In this document: positions 38,401-48,600 of the stretch, in pieces | Layout of the letters: every line of letters begins with the position of its first letter | Position numbering within the stretch: the first letter of the stretch is position 1 | DNA from: Planococcus citri | Lineage: Eukaryota; Arthropoda; Insecta; Hemiptera; Pseudococcidae | Length of the DNA: 64,000 nucleotides | Assembly (NCBI RefSeq): GCF_950023065.1 | Contig: NC_088679.1 | Location: forward strand, 42,656,001 to 42,720,000 | Direction: 5' to 3' | Made by a program: the position numbers and the translations under genes | The notes under the pieces: model-generated | Told to the model about the DNA's origin: nothing | Database searches by the model: none | The model's input: only the letters and a program-made list of their open reading frames with translations

Positions 38401-39535
38401 GGTTTGTCCCTTCAATTTTGAAGATAGGCAATTGGTCATAATAACATTTTTTGTTCGTCCACTCGAGTACTATGGGTTAGTGGCATCATTTGAATGATTC
38501 AAACATTTTCTTATTTTTGATGAATTTTTCGAAATAGGTAAATTTCCGATTTTGCGGAGCACGTGGCCCCTTCATTTTACAAGATAGACAACTTATCATA
38601 ATAACGTTTTTTGTTCGTCTCCTCGAGTACTATCTGTTGAATTTAACGAGACGACTCCGGATTCATCCTATGTACATAATTAAAAAACATACAAACATCA
38701 TCATTATAAAAGATTACTTCCAGTATCAAAAATGTGAAGCAGAGTTGAGCTGTTTTCATACACCAATATATTATCCAAAAAGTGCCTGTAAGTATAGGCT
38801 TACAGACAGACTGGGAAAAATTTCAATTATCTACGCTCAAGATTCACAATAATACCCTTATTTTTCTCAAAGCTTTGAGTCTCCTTCCTTTATAGCTATA
38901 GCTGTAGTAGCAAAATGGTGAAAAAGAACTAGGTATTGTTAATCATAATGAACTCTCGATGTCACTTACTCGAGATATTTTTCAATAGGCTTCAGGTGTT
39001 TCTCTATGTATCCTTTATCATCTTTGGGACCACCAAAAATGATGGTTGAGTCAACCACGACGTCGATCAAGTAATAAAAATTAGTATTCCGGTTGACGTT
39101 AACTACCTCTGTGCAATAGTATACTCCACTATCATTTTCACTAAATTTTTCAATAGTTAATTCGTAATTGTCTTGCGAAATTCTCCAAACCATATTGCTC
39201 AATTCGATTATTTCATCTCTCATAAATCTGTCTCTCTTGAACCAATTTTTGATTGCTCCAGTGCTGTGCCTAATATATGTAACCAATCAGCTTGTATATT
39301 TTCACATCGAAAAAAAAATCGAAAGTTTAAGTAAAAAATCTCGTTACTTTTGACAACAAGGTATTTTCACGTCGATTCCTTTTTTTACGAATGTGGAATT
39401 AAAATCTGGTACTTGACTGATTCCTCTCAATGGCTCCTTGAATGGGCAATATAGATATTTTTCTTCACAAAATACAACTTTGAATAAATTATTAAAAATT
39501 AAAATGAAACACAACTCGATGGGAAACTTCACCAT
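35121..39535 (-). CDS. Two-Ig-domain membrane protein, FAM187-like (4 exons)
   Basis: Four exons (39535-39348, 39269-38970, 36589-36112, 35447-35121) join in frame to 430 residues, close to the roughly 410 of vertebrate FAM187A. Seen: a signal peptide (about 1-23); Ig domain 1 with Cys60/61, Trp72 and Cys115 in SGVYYC; a Cys-rich linker with WSPCDAC at 191-197; Ig domain 2 with Cys294, Trp305 and Cys346 in SGNYTC; a membrane segment at 377-398; and a 32-residue basic/acidic cytoplasmic tail. Both Ig domains have standard Cys-Trp-Cys spacing once exon 3 is ended at 36112. It is likely a single-pass cell-surface protein; ligand and role are unknown. The FAM187 assignment rests on architecture and the WSPC...C...R.G.C linker, not on an alignment. 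Confidence 0.75.
36112..36589 (-). CDS. Ig gene exon 3 (Cys-rich linker, start of Ig domain 2)
   Basis: The acceptor is TTTTTTTCCCAG. Encodes 159 codons with WSPCDAC, GHCHLE and further cysteines at 217, 221, 232, 261 and 265, then LQLSC and NCHWVRDG of the second Ig domain. The frame stays open beyond 36112 for another 40 codons, but splicing at GTG|GTTTGT keeps the Ig spacing normal (52 residues between the two cysteines). Confidence 0.7.
37430..37625. repeat. Family A repeat fragment in Ig gene intron 2
   Basis: GGTGCTGAATTTCATTTTCA and TTTGGCTTTCTAGGTCATTT match the - oriented arm of the 27.7-28.3 kb inverted repeat. A partial copy. Confidence 0.55.
37722..38668. repeat. Two-level foldback element in Ig gene intron 2
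   Basis: Outer arms (about 37722-38170 and 38220-38668) are reverse complements about an axis near 38195, beginning GGATGAATCC and ending GGATTCATCC. Each arm itself contains a hairpin: 37915-38133 (axis near 38024) and about 38263-38490 (axis near 38376), both built on TTGCCTATCTTCAAAATTGA and its complement. No transposase frame and no clear target duplication. It is probably a foldback-type non-autonomous transposon. Confidence 0.75.
38970..39269 (-). CDS. Ig gene exon 2 (rest of Ig domain 1)
   Basis: The acceptor ATTAG|GC restores the frame (Lys63 split). Contains Trp72 and NDSGVYYC. The donor CTCGA|GTAAGT is near-perfect; without splicing the next codon is a stop. An alternative acceptor 21 bases upstream would bring in a TGA. 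Confidence 0.75.
39348..39535 (-). CDS. Ig gene exon 1 (signal peptide)
   Basis: ATG at 39535 opens MVKFPIELCFILIFNN, a hydrophobic signal sequence, then Cys30 and the first Ig strand ending IPCCQ. The donor is AAA|GTAACG and the exon ends in phase 2. The start is chosen because it is the first ATG and gives a proper signal peptide. Confidence 0.7.
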
Positions 39536-40089
39536 GACTTGAATTTCATGTGGACAAATTTACATAACAAAACGTAGAGGCACTTTTAAAACCATCTATT
39601 GATTTAAAACGAGTGATAAGTACCTATACGTATAACCTTTGTATAGGTACCAATTTTTTTTATTTTTTTAATACCTACCGATAAACCCATAATTGAAAAT
39701 TACCAAACCATTCACTAAAATTAAAGCGAATCGTAGACGAGAGTATTGAAATTTCAGAAAATATTTATCAAAAGACGTTGCGGTAAAATTACATCGTATC
39801 ATATAAAAAGATATCCATTAATAACGTCAGAGGATACCTGTTTGAATGATTAAAAAGACGGTTGATAAAAATAGATAGCTACGACGCTTTTTCGAATTTA
39901 AGAAGTCGTATATTTACGCCGCGTATTATACAATTTATTTTACAGTTGGGGTGGTATCCTTTGAAGTTGTAAGATTACGAAAGGCTTCTGTGTGGAAATA
40001 AAATTTAAATTCTAATATAACAACGGGTACAACAAAACTAGGTCACGCCGAAGAATTGGTTGAAAAGGTTTCAAGCACTAATCTGCGCG
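39536..40089. other. Upstream flank of the Ig gene
   Basis: No clear TATA or initiator was found close to the ATG at 39535. Contains TAGGTACC micro-repeats. Nothing else supported. Confidence 0.4.
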
Positions 40090-40281
40090 TTAACTACGCA
40101 GCTCACTGCGAGATGGGAAGCATAATATTGGAAATTCATCGAGTAATGAATAACGACGATGCTTGTACAAAATTTCCGTTTCAATAAAGCCGAGCCGCAT
40201 TGGGTTAAGGGCAATATTGACGTCATTGAGGTGGTTTGCAATGGCAGCAGAGAACAGAGATGCTGAGAAGTTTGCTACCAT
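40090..40281 (-). CDS. 63-codon ORF in optimal start context, unknown
   Basis: ATG at 40281 sits in GCCATGG, a perfect start context, and opens MVANFSASLFSAAIANHLND, ending at TAA 40092-40090. The ORF is markedly less AT-rich than its surroundings. A TATTTAA box (40326-40332) and a CRE (40344-40351) lie 45-70 bases upstream; a second CRE (40218-40225) falls inside the codons. No known domain; the N-terminus is mildly hydrophobic. Because CCATGG is a palindrome, a 17-codon frame (MATYNAKIPALF...) starts on the opposite strand at 40279. It may be a small gene, an upstream exon of the Ig gene, or a promoter-proximal region that is open by chance. Confidence 0.3.
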   Translation of the reverse strand: MVANFSASLFSAAIANHLNDVNIALNPMRLGFIETEILYKHRRYSLLDEFPILCFPSRSELRS

Positions 40282-40351
40282 GGCGACGTACAACGCAAAA
40301 ATACCTGCTCTTTTTTTATCTGCTCTTAAATAGATTTAAAACCTGACGTCA
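40218..40351. promoter_or_regulatory. Pair of CRE sites between divergent candidates
   Basis: TGACGTCA at 40218-40225 and 40344-40351. They lie between the Ig gene (- strand, starts 39535) and a candidate + strand coding exon (41322), in a GC-richer island, so a bidirectional promoter is possible but inferred. Confidence 0.3.
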
Positions 40352-41321
40352 AACGTTTTACTTACTTACTCTTCTTATTTTAATGTCAAGGATTAGTTTT
40401 TTTGCGCTTTCAAAATAATACCTAGTAGGTAAGTACCTAGATTACCTAACTACCTACCTATACCTACCTAGGTACCTTGTGTAGCTACTCGTATGGGTAA
40501 ATTTACACTTCGAATAATTTTCACCCTTTGCTGACTCGTGAGAGATTTTCTAAATTGGGTTACTGGGTTAAATTGTGGCCGTGAAAGATACTCAGCTATA
40601 CGGGGTAGTTCGTAGAATATAATTCCTACATATTCAACTTTATTCCACTGTAAACGTCATAGGGATGTATTTACATGTGGTTTGGTCATTGAAAATATAC
40701 ATATACCATACTCGCATTTCCTGAATGGGTAAGTGGATAAGTAGGTACCTATGTTAAAAATGCCTAAACAAAAGTACTTTTGGCAAATGCAAATAAATGA
40801 AATAACGATCTGTTTTTTTTTTTTTTTTTAAATAGGTAATGTGAGACGCAATATTATGTATTTCATAACGACCCAAATAAAAAAAAATTGAGAAATTTGC
40901 AACTTTTTTCCAGAATTGTCTGAAAAACGTAATTCTTTAAATCATAAAAACAAGAAGAAAAGAAAACGAGCCAAAACTAAAAGACTCCGCTTTTTATGAG
41001 ATCTGTGAATTGAAAACAAAGCTCTCCAACTTAATTAAAAATATCACTCATTCCTCAAATTGTGCACATGTTTTTGGAACATTGGTTTAATTTGGATAAT
41101 TTTTTTTTTACTCAACTTAAATCAAGATGATAATGTATCACGAAATAATGAAATCAGGTATCAATTTTTTTCTACCGTTCATTCAAAACATCAACGAAAA
41201 ATCATGAATGAAACTAGAGCACAGGTATTCTAAGGTACCTAATTTCAGAGCTGCGCAAACGTAAGTACTAAGTAGGTACGAGCTAAATTGACATAATATT
41301 TTCTCAATTTTTTTTTATCAG
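40352..41321. other. Noncoding stretch, no gene recognised
   Basis: Includes TACCTA micro-repeats near 40424-40475 and a 17-base T run at 40813-40829. Nothing else supported. Confidence 0.5.
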
Positions 41322-41393
41322 TTGGTTTGGTCGAGGTTTTCTCAAGCAAAGAGTAAATGCCGCCTAAGACATCAGGGGGAAATGCTAAAAGAG
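41322..41393 (+). CDS. Candidate first coding exon (MPPKTSGGNAKR...)
   Basis: A T-rich tract ending TTATCAG precedes 41322 and AAAGAG|GTAATT follows 41393, so the exon has convincing borders. ATG at 41357 opens MPPKTSGGNAKR and the exon ends in phase 1. Lys/Pro/Gly-rich starts like this are typical of small basic nuclear or ribosome-associated proteins, but 12 residues identify nothing. TCAGTT at the 5' border also fits an initiator, so this could instead be a first exon with its start near 41320. I found no convincing downstream exon before the convergent PKC gene. Confidence 0.35.
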
Positions 41394-42047
41394 GTAATTT
41401 TTTTCAACGAGTGTTCTATGATACTCCAGGGATTTGATATTTCATTGAAAGTTTAAGTGAAAAAAGAATGATTGCTCGAACAACATTTTTATGAAAGGTT
41501 ACGTCAAAAACACAAGACAGGTTTTAATATTTACCAACTCGAAACGTGTGGGAAGTTTTCTTTTTATGAACACTCTCGACTATTCTCTTTTTTGAGGGGA
41601 ATTTTCACAAAATTGACAGAATTGTATTCGGGAACCAACCAATCTTAAGAATGAAAATATCCTTGAGAAAAATTTCAGATGAGAATGAATTAAATTTCGT
41701 TTAATTTTTATAAAGGTTTTTGAAGGGTGAGTAAATAATTGAAAATTCGAATTGGCTATACTGTCATCAGAGTACAAAACAGTCGAGATAGAATCCGCCA
41801 ATTATATACATTAAGTTTCCCTCATTGGAAAATCTAGGGGTGATCATACGTAACAAACGAAAAGGGAACAAAATTTATGTATTACAGCTCGATCTATCTA
41901 TTGTTGTCAATAAAAACTCATTAACGAAAGCTAAAATTAATATTTGAGTTTTTTTGTTGAAAAAAAATATTGACTTTTGAGCACTAACCGCTTTTTATCA
42001 AACTGCCCTCCAGTTACACTAAAAAAACTAAACCTCATTAGAATATT
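41394..42047. other. Noncoding stretch, no gene recognised
   Basis: AT-rich. The 73-codon - strand frame at 41580-41801 has no support. Confidence 0.5.
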
Positions 42048-42161
42048 GTTAAGTTCCTGGGAATTCGCATTGATAGATCACCAACTTGGAAAGATCACAT
42101 TAGGATCAAACTCAACGATCTAAATATCAAATTCAAAAAAATGCATTTGATATCAGTATAA
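42048..42161 (+). pseudogene. Non-LTR reverse transcriptase relic (VKFLGI...W..HI)
   Basis: A 37-codon frame reads VKFLGIRIDRSPTWKDHI and then a Lys/Asn-rich helix before a TAA. K(F/Y)LG(I/V)..D....W..HI is the conserved block after the catalytic core of jockey/RTE-type non-LTR reverse transcriptases. It is bounded by stops on both sides and no other block survives nearby. Different from the 29.5 kb relic, which keeps the catalytic block. Confidence 0.6.
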
Positions 42162-45100
42162 AAATCTTACTTTTCAAAGCCCCTTCCTCCAGGAGGGTGT
42201 TAGGGTTGCAACGATTGGCTCCAAAATCATATTTTACCGCCACAAATACGAGGCTGCAAACATTTTTGAAAAAAATTGATTTTGGCCTATTTAAACAAAT
42301 TTCTACATCAACAACTTGTTGAAAAAAAAATTACAAAATGGAGGGAAATGGTTTTTATTATATAAACAAAAAAAGGAAAAAAAACATAAGAGGTAACGAT
42401 AAAATAAGTAAGCTAATAAATATTACAATAACAAATCATATTTGAATGTAAAGAATAAAACGAATAGAAAAATTGCAAGATAAAATTATTACTATTCTAG
42501 GTATAGTTTGATCATCGAATTTTACAAAATAAATTTAAAAGAATGATAGTCAAAATGAATCAAATATTTTAAAAATTAAAACACAAATTGTTCTAAAAGC
42601 CGTATCGCAGGCAGTTCGGGGTAGAGAGGTAAATATATATTTTTTTCTTTTCTTTTTTAAAATATTTTTAAACCGCCTCGATACGTTTAGCAAAAATGAG
42701 CAAGATTTTTTTCTTCGTCTTTCAAAATTTCAGTATATTTAGCAAATTTTTTAAGTAAAAAGTAATACTTAGTTCGGTTTGCATTAATTTACATATACAC
42801 CAAGAACGAACACCGTGATAATTAGGAGCAAACCTCACATAAATTACATCTACGTTGCATTGATATCAAGAGTAATCAAACCAAGGAGCTAATCGAGATG
42901 AGCGATTTTACGATTCGGTTTTTCATCATCAAATCAACTTCATAAAATCCGCTCGATATATATCTATTCAATTTGCTAAATATGCGTAGAGGTATTTAAA
43001 ATACTTAATAAAATCGAGAATAATTTAAAAACTATAAAGCGAAAGAGAAAAACGACTACGAAATTTCATCTCACGCACAGATGTTAATCACATTTTAAAC
43101 AATATATCACAACTTAGCAATAAAATTAAAAATACTATTGCACTTAGTAATATTAATTTCAATTGAATTGAAAAAAAAACAACTACCGGGCGATTCGATT
43201 CGTTCGACGAATATTTCGCTTGATTTGCTCTTCTAAAGCAAAAGCATCATGAGGTAAATCGAAATATCGATAATAAGTATTCATTTAGTATTATTTTTTT
43301 CAGTGATATGTACGAAAGGGAAGATAAATGTCGTGCATTTTAGAAACGAGTAAAATTTATACCTATCCCACATGATGGGGGGGAGTAAAATTTCGGCAGC
43401 GAATAAAATATTCAAAAAACAAAAACAAAATCGAATACTACATCAACACTATATAAAGTAATATACGTAAATAAGAAAATAAATAACAACGCGGGGCAAG
43501 ATTTTGGAGAGAGAAAAAAAGTACATTACATCAGGAGGTAGGTAAAACATTATGTACTAAGATTATACAACTAGCCAACCGTAGGTATTGATGCTAAAAT
43601 TAACGTAAAATAGAGATTAATGTATAAAACAACGTATTAATTTCAGTCTCTATTTTACTTAATAGGTAAATAGTATAATTTTATCATCGGCACAACTGTA
43701 GAATTTCACCTGTTAAACTTCTTAGTACTGACAACCCATTTTTAAATAAAATATATAGGTAGGTAATAACAGTCGTTAAAAACAGTATTAAACTGTTCGC
43801 GGCTGCGAAGCTTACACATGGCATGAGATGGTTTTAAAATTTCACTATCTCGAATATAGGTAATTGGTAAAGAAATGGAATAAAATTACCCATATCGATA
43901 GAAAGTGCATTGGTATACAATTCTTCGCATAAATATTAAGTACACATCGATGAATTTTGGACAAATTAGGAGAACCAATTTAGAAATTCTAACATACTTC
44001 GGAACGCGCAACTAATCAAATATTCGCTATAAAATTACTCTATTTTAAAAATAGAAAATTCTTAAAGTTTAACATTCCACTTTAGTAGATGTAATACTGC
44101 AAATTGAGCAATAAAGCTACAACATAGTAAGATAGAAAGAGACAAAAAGAGAAATATAAAGAGAAAAAAACTACAACCTAATAGGTACCGTTTCTTTTAC
44201 ATTATAGGCAAAAACGCTTTTCGAAATAAGTTTTAAAATTCATGATGATAGTGGAAAAGTTATCCTTTGTAGCTTTATTCTTGAAAAGAAACAAACAAAG
44301 GTAATTGAAAAAAAATCTAAATAGTAAGCAATTTTCATATGCCCAAAATGAAAAATTCTAAACGTTGATATCGTTGAATTCGTAAAATCGTGTACTATCG
44401 TCGAAAAAAATCGATATAGATAACAATAACTCTCGAAATTATTGGTAAAAAATTAAAATACACGAGGTGATTGTCATAGTTAAAAATGTTTACTAATCAA
44501 TTGTGAATATATTTATCATTTGTTTTTATTTATTTATCACATGACGAACGAATCGTATACTTACGTCTTTTTTAAAATAAAATATCATTTAGATTTTTTT
44601 TTTTTGAAATCATCTATATTACTTCACACCTGCTCGAGAAAATCAAAACTACCTACTGAACAAATCCTCAGAGTACGTTACACAAATAACTTGTTTAAAA
44701 TACGATTTTATAACGTATGTTTTTTTTAATCATTTTGAAACAACTCTTTCCCAAGATATTGATAAAATTTTCTACTTTGGCAATTCGTTCGTGAAAATGC
44801 TACAAAGGAGATCAAAGAAGACTACACGCGTAGAAAAATCTATACGAACTCCAAACGTTTTAGTTAGTTAGGCCGATTTAGAAAGTTAAAAAAAATCCAC
44901 ACCGTTCGCGATTATTTTTTACATTCTGTTAACGTTGCTTTTCTTCATTTCGCGAACATATGTGGCGATAAAAAAAAGTAAAATAATCAGAAAAGGATGA
45001 AAAAGTGATGATGGATTTTCGTTCATGAAAAAAAAGAAAGAAAAAAAAGAAGAAAACTGTTAAAAAATCTAGATAAATTAGAAAAAAATGATCTTAAAAT

Positions 45101-45486
45101 AACGAAGAATAAGAAATACATAACATTAAACAGAAGAGATCTTACTAGAGGGTAATCTTCATTCGACACGTACACATACAACCGCACACAAACATACATA
45201 AAGGTAGAAAAATATAGCACACAATCGAATAATAGAAATGGAAACGTTACAGTCGAAGAAAAAAAGGGGCTAATGTGTTAGGCGATTAATAAATCTTACT
45301 GTTGGACATTATAGCTTCGTTCAGTCAAGCGTTATTTTCACCAACAATGAAGAAAGATATTTTGATAAAGAGATACAAGATGACCTGTTGACAAAAACTG
45401 TTTTAAGTAAATGGATAAACATAGTCTATAGAACAAAATATACAATTGTTTTTTTTGTTTTTTTTTTTTTACCTTCTGTAAAATCA
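42162..45486. other. Downstream flank of PKC, likely partly 3' UTR
   Basis: No protein-coding exon. On the - strand several AATAAA-type signals occur (for example around 44526-44534), so the PKC transcript could end anywhere from about 44.5 kb down to 42.3 kb. A hairpin is listed separately. Confidence 0.4.
43605..43658. repeat. 54-base hairpin with 12-bp perfect outer stem
   Basis: GTAAAATAGAGA (43605-43616) pairs with TCTCTATTTTAC (43647-43658), and an inner TTAAT/ATTAA can extend it across a six-base bulge. It lies where the PKC 3' UTR may extend. It could be an RNA element or a tiny palindromic insertion. Confidence 0.5.
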
Positions 45487-45639
45487 TTACACGTGTTGGA
45501 TGAACTCCGGGTTCAGATACGAAAATCCCATAAATTCGGTTTGGTCTAAATTCATCATGAATAGCTTGTCGGTAGGCGTTAAATCGATCTTTTCCGATGT
45601 AAATTGCTTATCAAAGTTACTAACGTCTTTCCGATGTTT
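45487..45639 (-). CDS. PKC last exon: C-terminal tail
   Basis: Fifty codons and TAA (45489-45487). Carries the turn motif LTPTDK and hydrophobic motif FMGFSYLNPEF, both phosphorylation sites in conventional PKCs. Acceptor TTTTTCAG, phase 0. Confidence 0.95.
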   Translation of the reverse strand, partial: KHRKDVSNFDKQFTSEKIDLTPTDKLFMMNLDQTEFMGFSYLNPEFIQHV

Positions 45640-48600
45640 CTGAAAAATAAAAGTACAAAATTCTTAGTAAAATACAAGGCACATCAACGTAGTTGATCGA
45701 TAAGCAAAATAAATTGAAGAATCAGTATAAATGATAGAAAAATTTTTTAGCTCATTTTTTTCATTTATTAGATTAAAATTTTTTAAACATTATTGAACAA
45801 AATTTCAATTAAAAATAATTTTTTCAACTCAATTTTTTATTAATGCTATTTTTTCCAAAAAAATCGTGATTTTTTTTATTTTTCATTCATTTTCTTCAGA
45901 GTTCCGCTATTAAATTTGTTCCCAGTACAACCAGCTCTGAGAAATGAGCCTCATGACAGAATGTGACAGTTTTGCAGTAAATGTATGAAAATTACAAGAT
46001 TCCCGCCTTCACCTCTGAAGTATTAAGACGAAAATGACCATAGTTGCAATGGAATCAATCCATGTTGATTAAGTTGCATAAGCGGTTTGCCGTAAATAAT
46101 ACATTATTGATAATCATTTCATTTTTATCTTCGTTTGCCGGTATTTTTTCGACTAGAAAAGATGCTCCGTGATATTTTATTTATGTATTTTTTGAACATT
46201 CTGTTTAGAAACGTTGGATCGAAAAATAAATCGAACGCCTATCCAAACTCCGCGCCGCCATCAAATTAATAATATTCAATACCTATGCCACTTTATTTTA
46301 ATTTTTTAAAATTTTGTATGATAACTGAGAGGCTTTCTGGATTTTGGGACAATGCTTCGAATCCATTATCTTGTTTTGTGCTTCTTAGGCTTATCAACAC
46401 CTCATTTCGAAAATTAGCTGGTTTAAAGTAGAGTAAAAAATGGCCTCAAAATATAAATTTTTGAATTATAGTTTTCATTTAATTCGAAAATTTAATTTTG
46501 AGTTTTACAAATACTAATTTGTTGATTTTGACCTTATACCTAAATCCTACATACGTTGGATTGGGTAGAAAATGAGCAAAATTGAAGAATCCGTTCTTTT
46601 TTTTGGTTCAAGTAAATATTGAATAGGTCAGGATCCATCTGCAGGACACTAAATTGAGCATTCTCTCTTTAAAAAAAATTCACTCTCAAAATATGAGAAT
46701 ATTTTTCAGACTTGTGATAAGTAATTCATGATAAAAAAATTTTAAACAATAAATTAGAGAGAAATAACATAGTAATTTTAACGAGTTTTCAGTGAAAAAT
46801 GCAAGACGTTTGACCGAAATGTTGGACTTGATGAGCATTTCATCGTCATTTCATCGATTTTTAGCGTTTAGTTTGTAAAATGCAGAACTGATTTATCATT
46901 TGTAGGACCTAATGGAAATTTCGTTGAAAGAAAAAAAAACACCTCAGCTTTTTATACCTGGATTTGTGAGAGTAAAGCACAAAAAATGCAGTTGAGAAAG
47001 TATCAAAGCAGCTGAGATGTTTTTTTTTTATTTTAATGGAAAAATAAATGACATAAACAAAATAAACATCACTTCACAAGGAGGTACGAGAAATACGAAG
47101 TGGAAATATGTATTCCGTAAAGTTATTCACATCATAAAGTCGTTTAAAGACAGTTAAAATGATATGTAGGTATATTCTATACATCATCATAAAGAAAAAG
47201 ATCTACCTATAATTCAATTCAAATCACTCCTAGGTATGAAAAACTTTTCACCAAGCCACATTACGTTGTCATAAAAGCGGAATAATAGATAATATTTTTT
47301 TCTTTCTTCGAGTCTACTCGTATTTTGAAAATGTTATTATGAAAAACAGACTAAACTAGGTACGTAAGGTAAGGTACTCGAACAGGGCATTTTTACTTTG
47401 ACAAAAGAAAAGATATTTCAGCTAAAAAAAAAAATCCCCACTCGTAATTTCCAATATCAACGCTCCGCCGAAAATTAACTTGGACATGAGAAATACATAC
47501 AAAGTTTACAGGGTGGTGTTAGCTTTCAATTTCATCGAAATTCGAAAATAATCAACTCAACTTCAGACGAATTCGGTTTAGAAAATAATTAAAATGAAAC
47601 CATTGGTTCGCGTTTCTATGTGGAATTTGCTTTTTCTTCTGAACTTTTTTCACTTTAACGCAAGATTAGAAGATGATCAAAACATTCTTTCGGTCAATAT
47701 GCGATAACGAGAATCTCTCATCTTTTAAATACCTCGAATTCTTTTAGCTTTTTTCTCGACGACGCGAGAAAATCGTGCAGGTGTAAGTTAAACCCTTTTA
47801 TCTTTAGTTTGCAACGTTAGGTACTTGAGGCATATAAGACCATCATTGAAAGCTACCCACTCGCAAAATGCTTGTATCAAAGTGAACAAAATTTAGTTTC
47901 TTGAATACTCATTGTAGAAAATGTTTCAACTTACAATTTTTGGCTTAAATGGTGGCTGAACTTCTCTATTTTCGATTTTATCCCAATCGATTCTTCTGAA
48001 GAAAGCATGCCCTCTAATATCTTCTTCTCCTCGGGGACCGCTTCCTAATCTTTTGTTCGGATTTTTCATTAAAAACTAAACGAAAAAATAGGCATCGTTA
48101 TTACGAACGAGTAAAAGTAGCATGTCTAGTTTAAGATTTACTTAGATTCATTTCGACTTACGCCTTTACAAATTTCTTTCGCTTCTTTGGATAAACTTTT
48201 TGGGTAACTAACACTGTGATCGGTAATGGCGGCGAAGAGTTCTTCTTCATCTTCGCCATCAAAGGGAGGCTGGCCGACTAACATTTCGTAAAGTAGTACG
48301 CCATAGGCCCACCAATCCACCGATTTACCATAAGGTTGATATAATATAATCTATTAAAAAAAAGTAATAATTGGAACTCGTAAATACCATTATCAATAAT
48401 TACCTGATTATTATAAATTATGAATTGCATAAACTAATAATTTACCTCGGGGGCTATGTAATCTGGCGTGCCACAAAACGTTTTGGTAGTTTTGTCGCCA
48501 CTGATACCTTCTTTACACATACCAAAATCGGCTATTTTGATATGACCATCTTGATCTAGCATAACGTTATCTAATTTTAAATCACGGTATAGGATTCCAT

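Noticed and set aside
45023..45220. 65-codon hydrophobic frame downstream of PKC
   Set aside because: Produced by A-rich tracts in the probable 3' UTR; no domain or start context.
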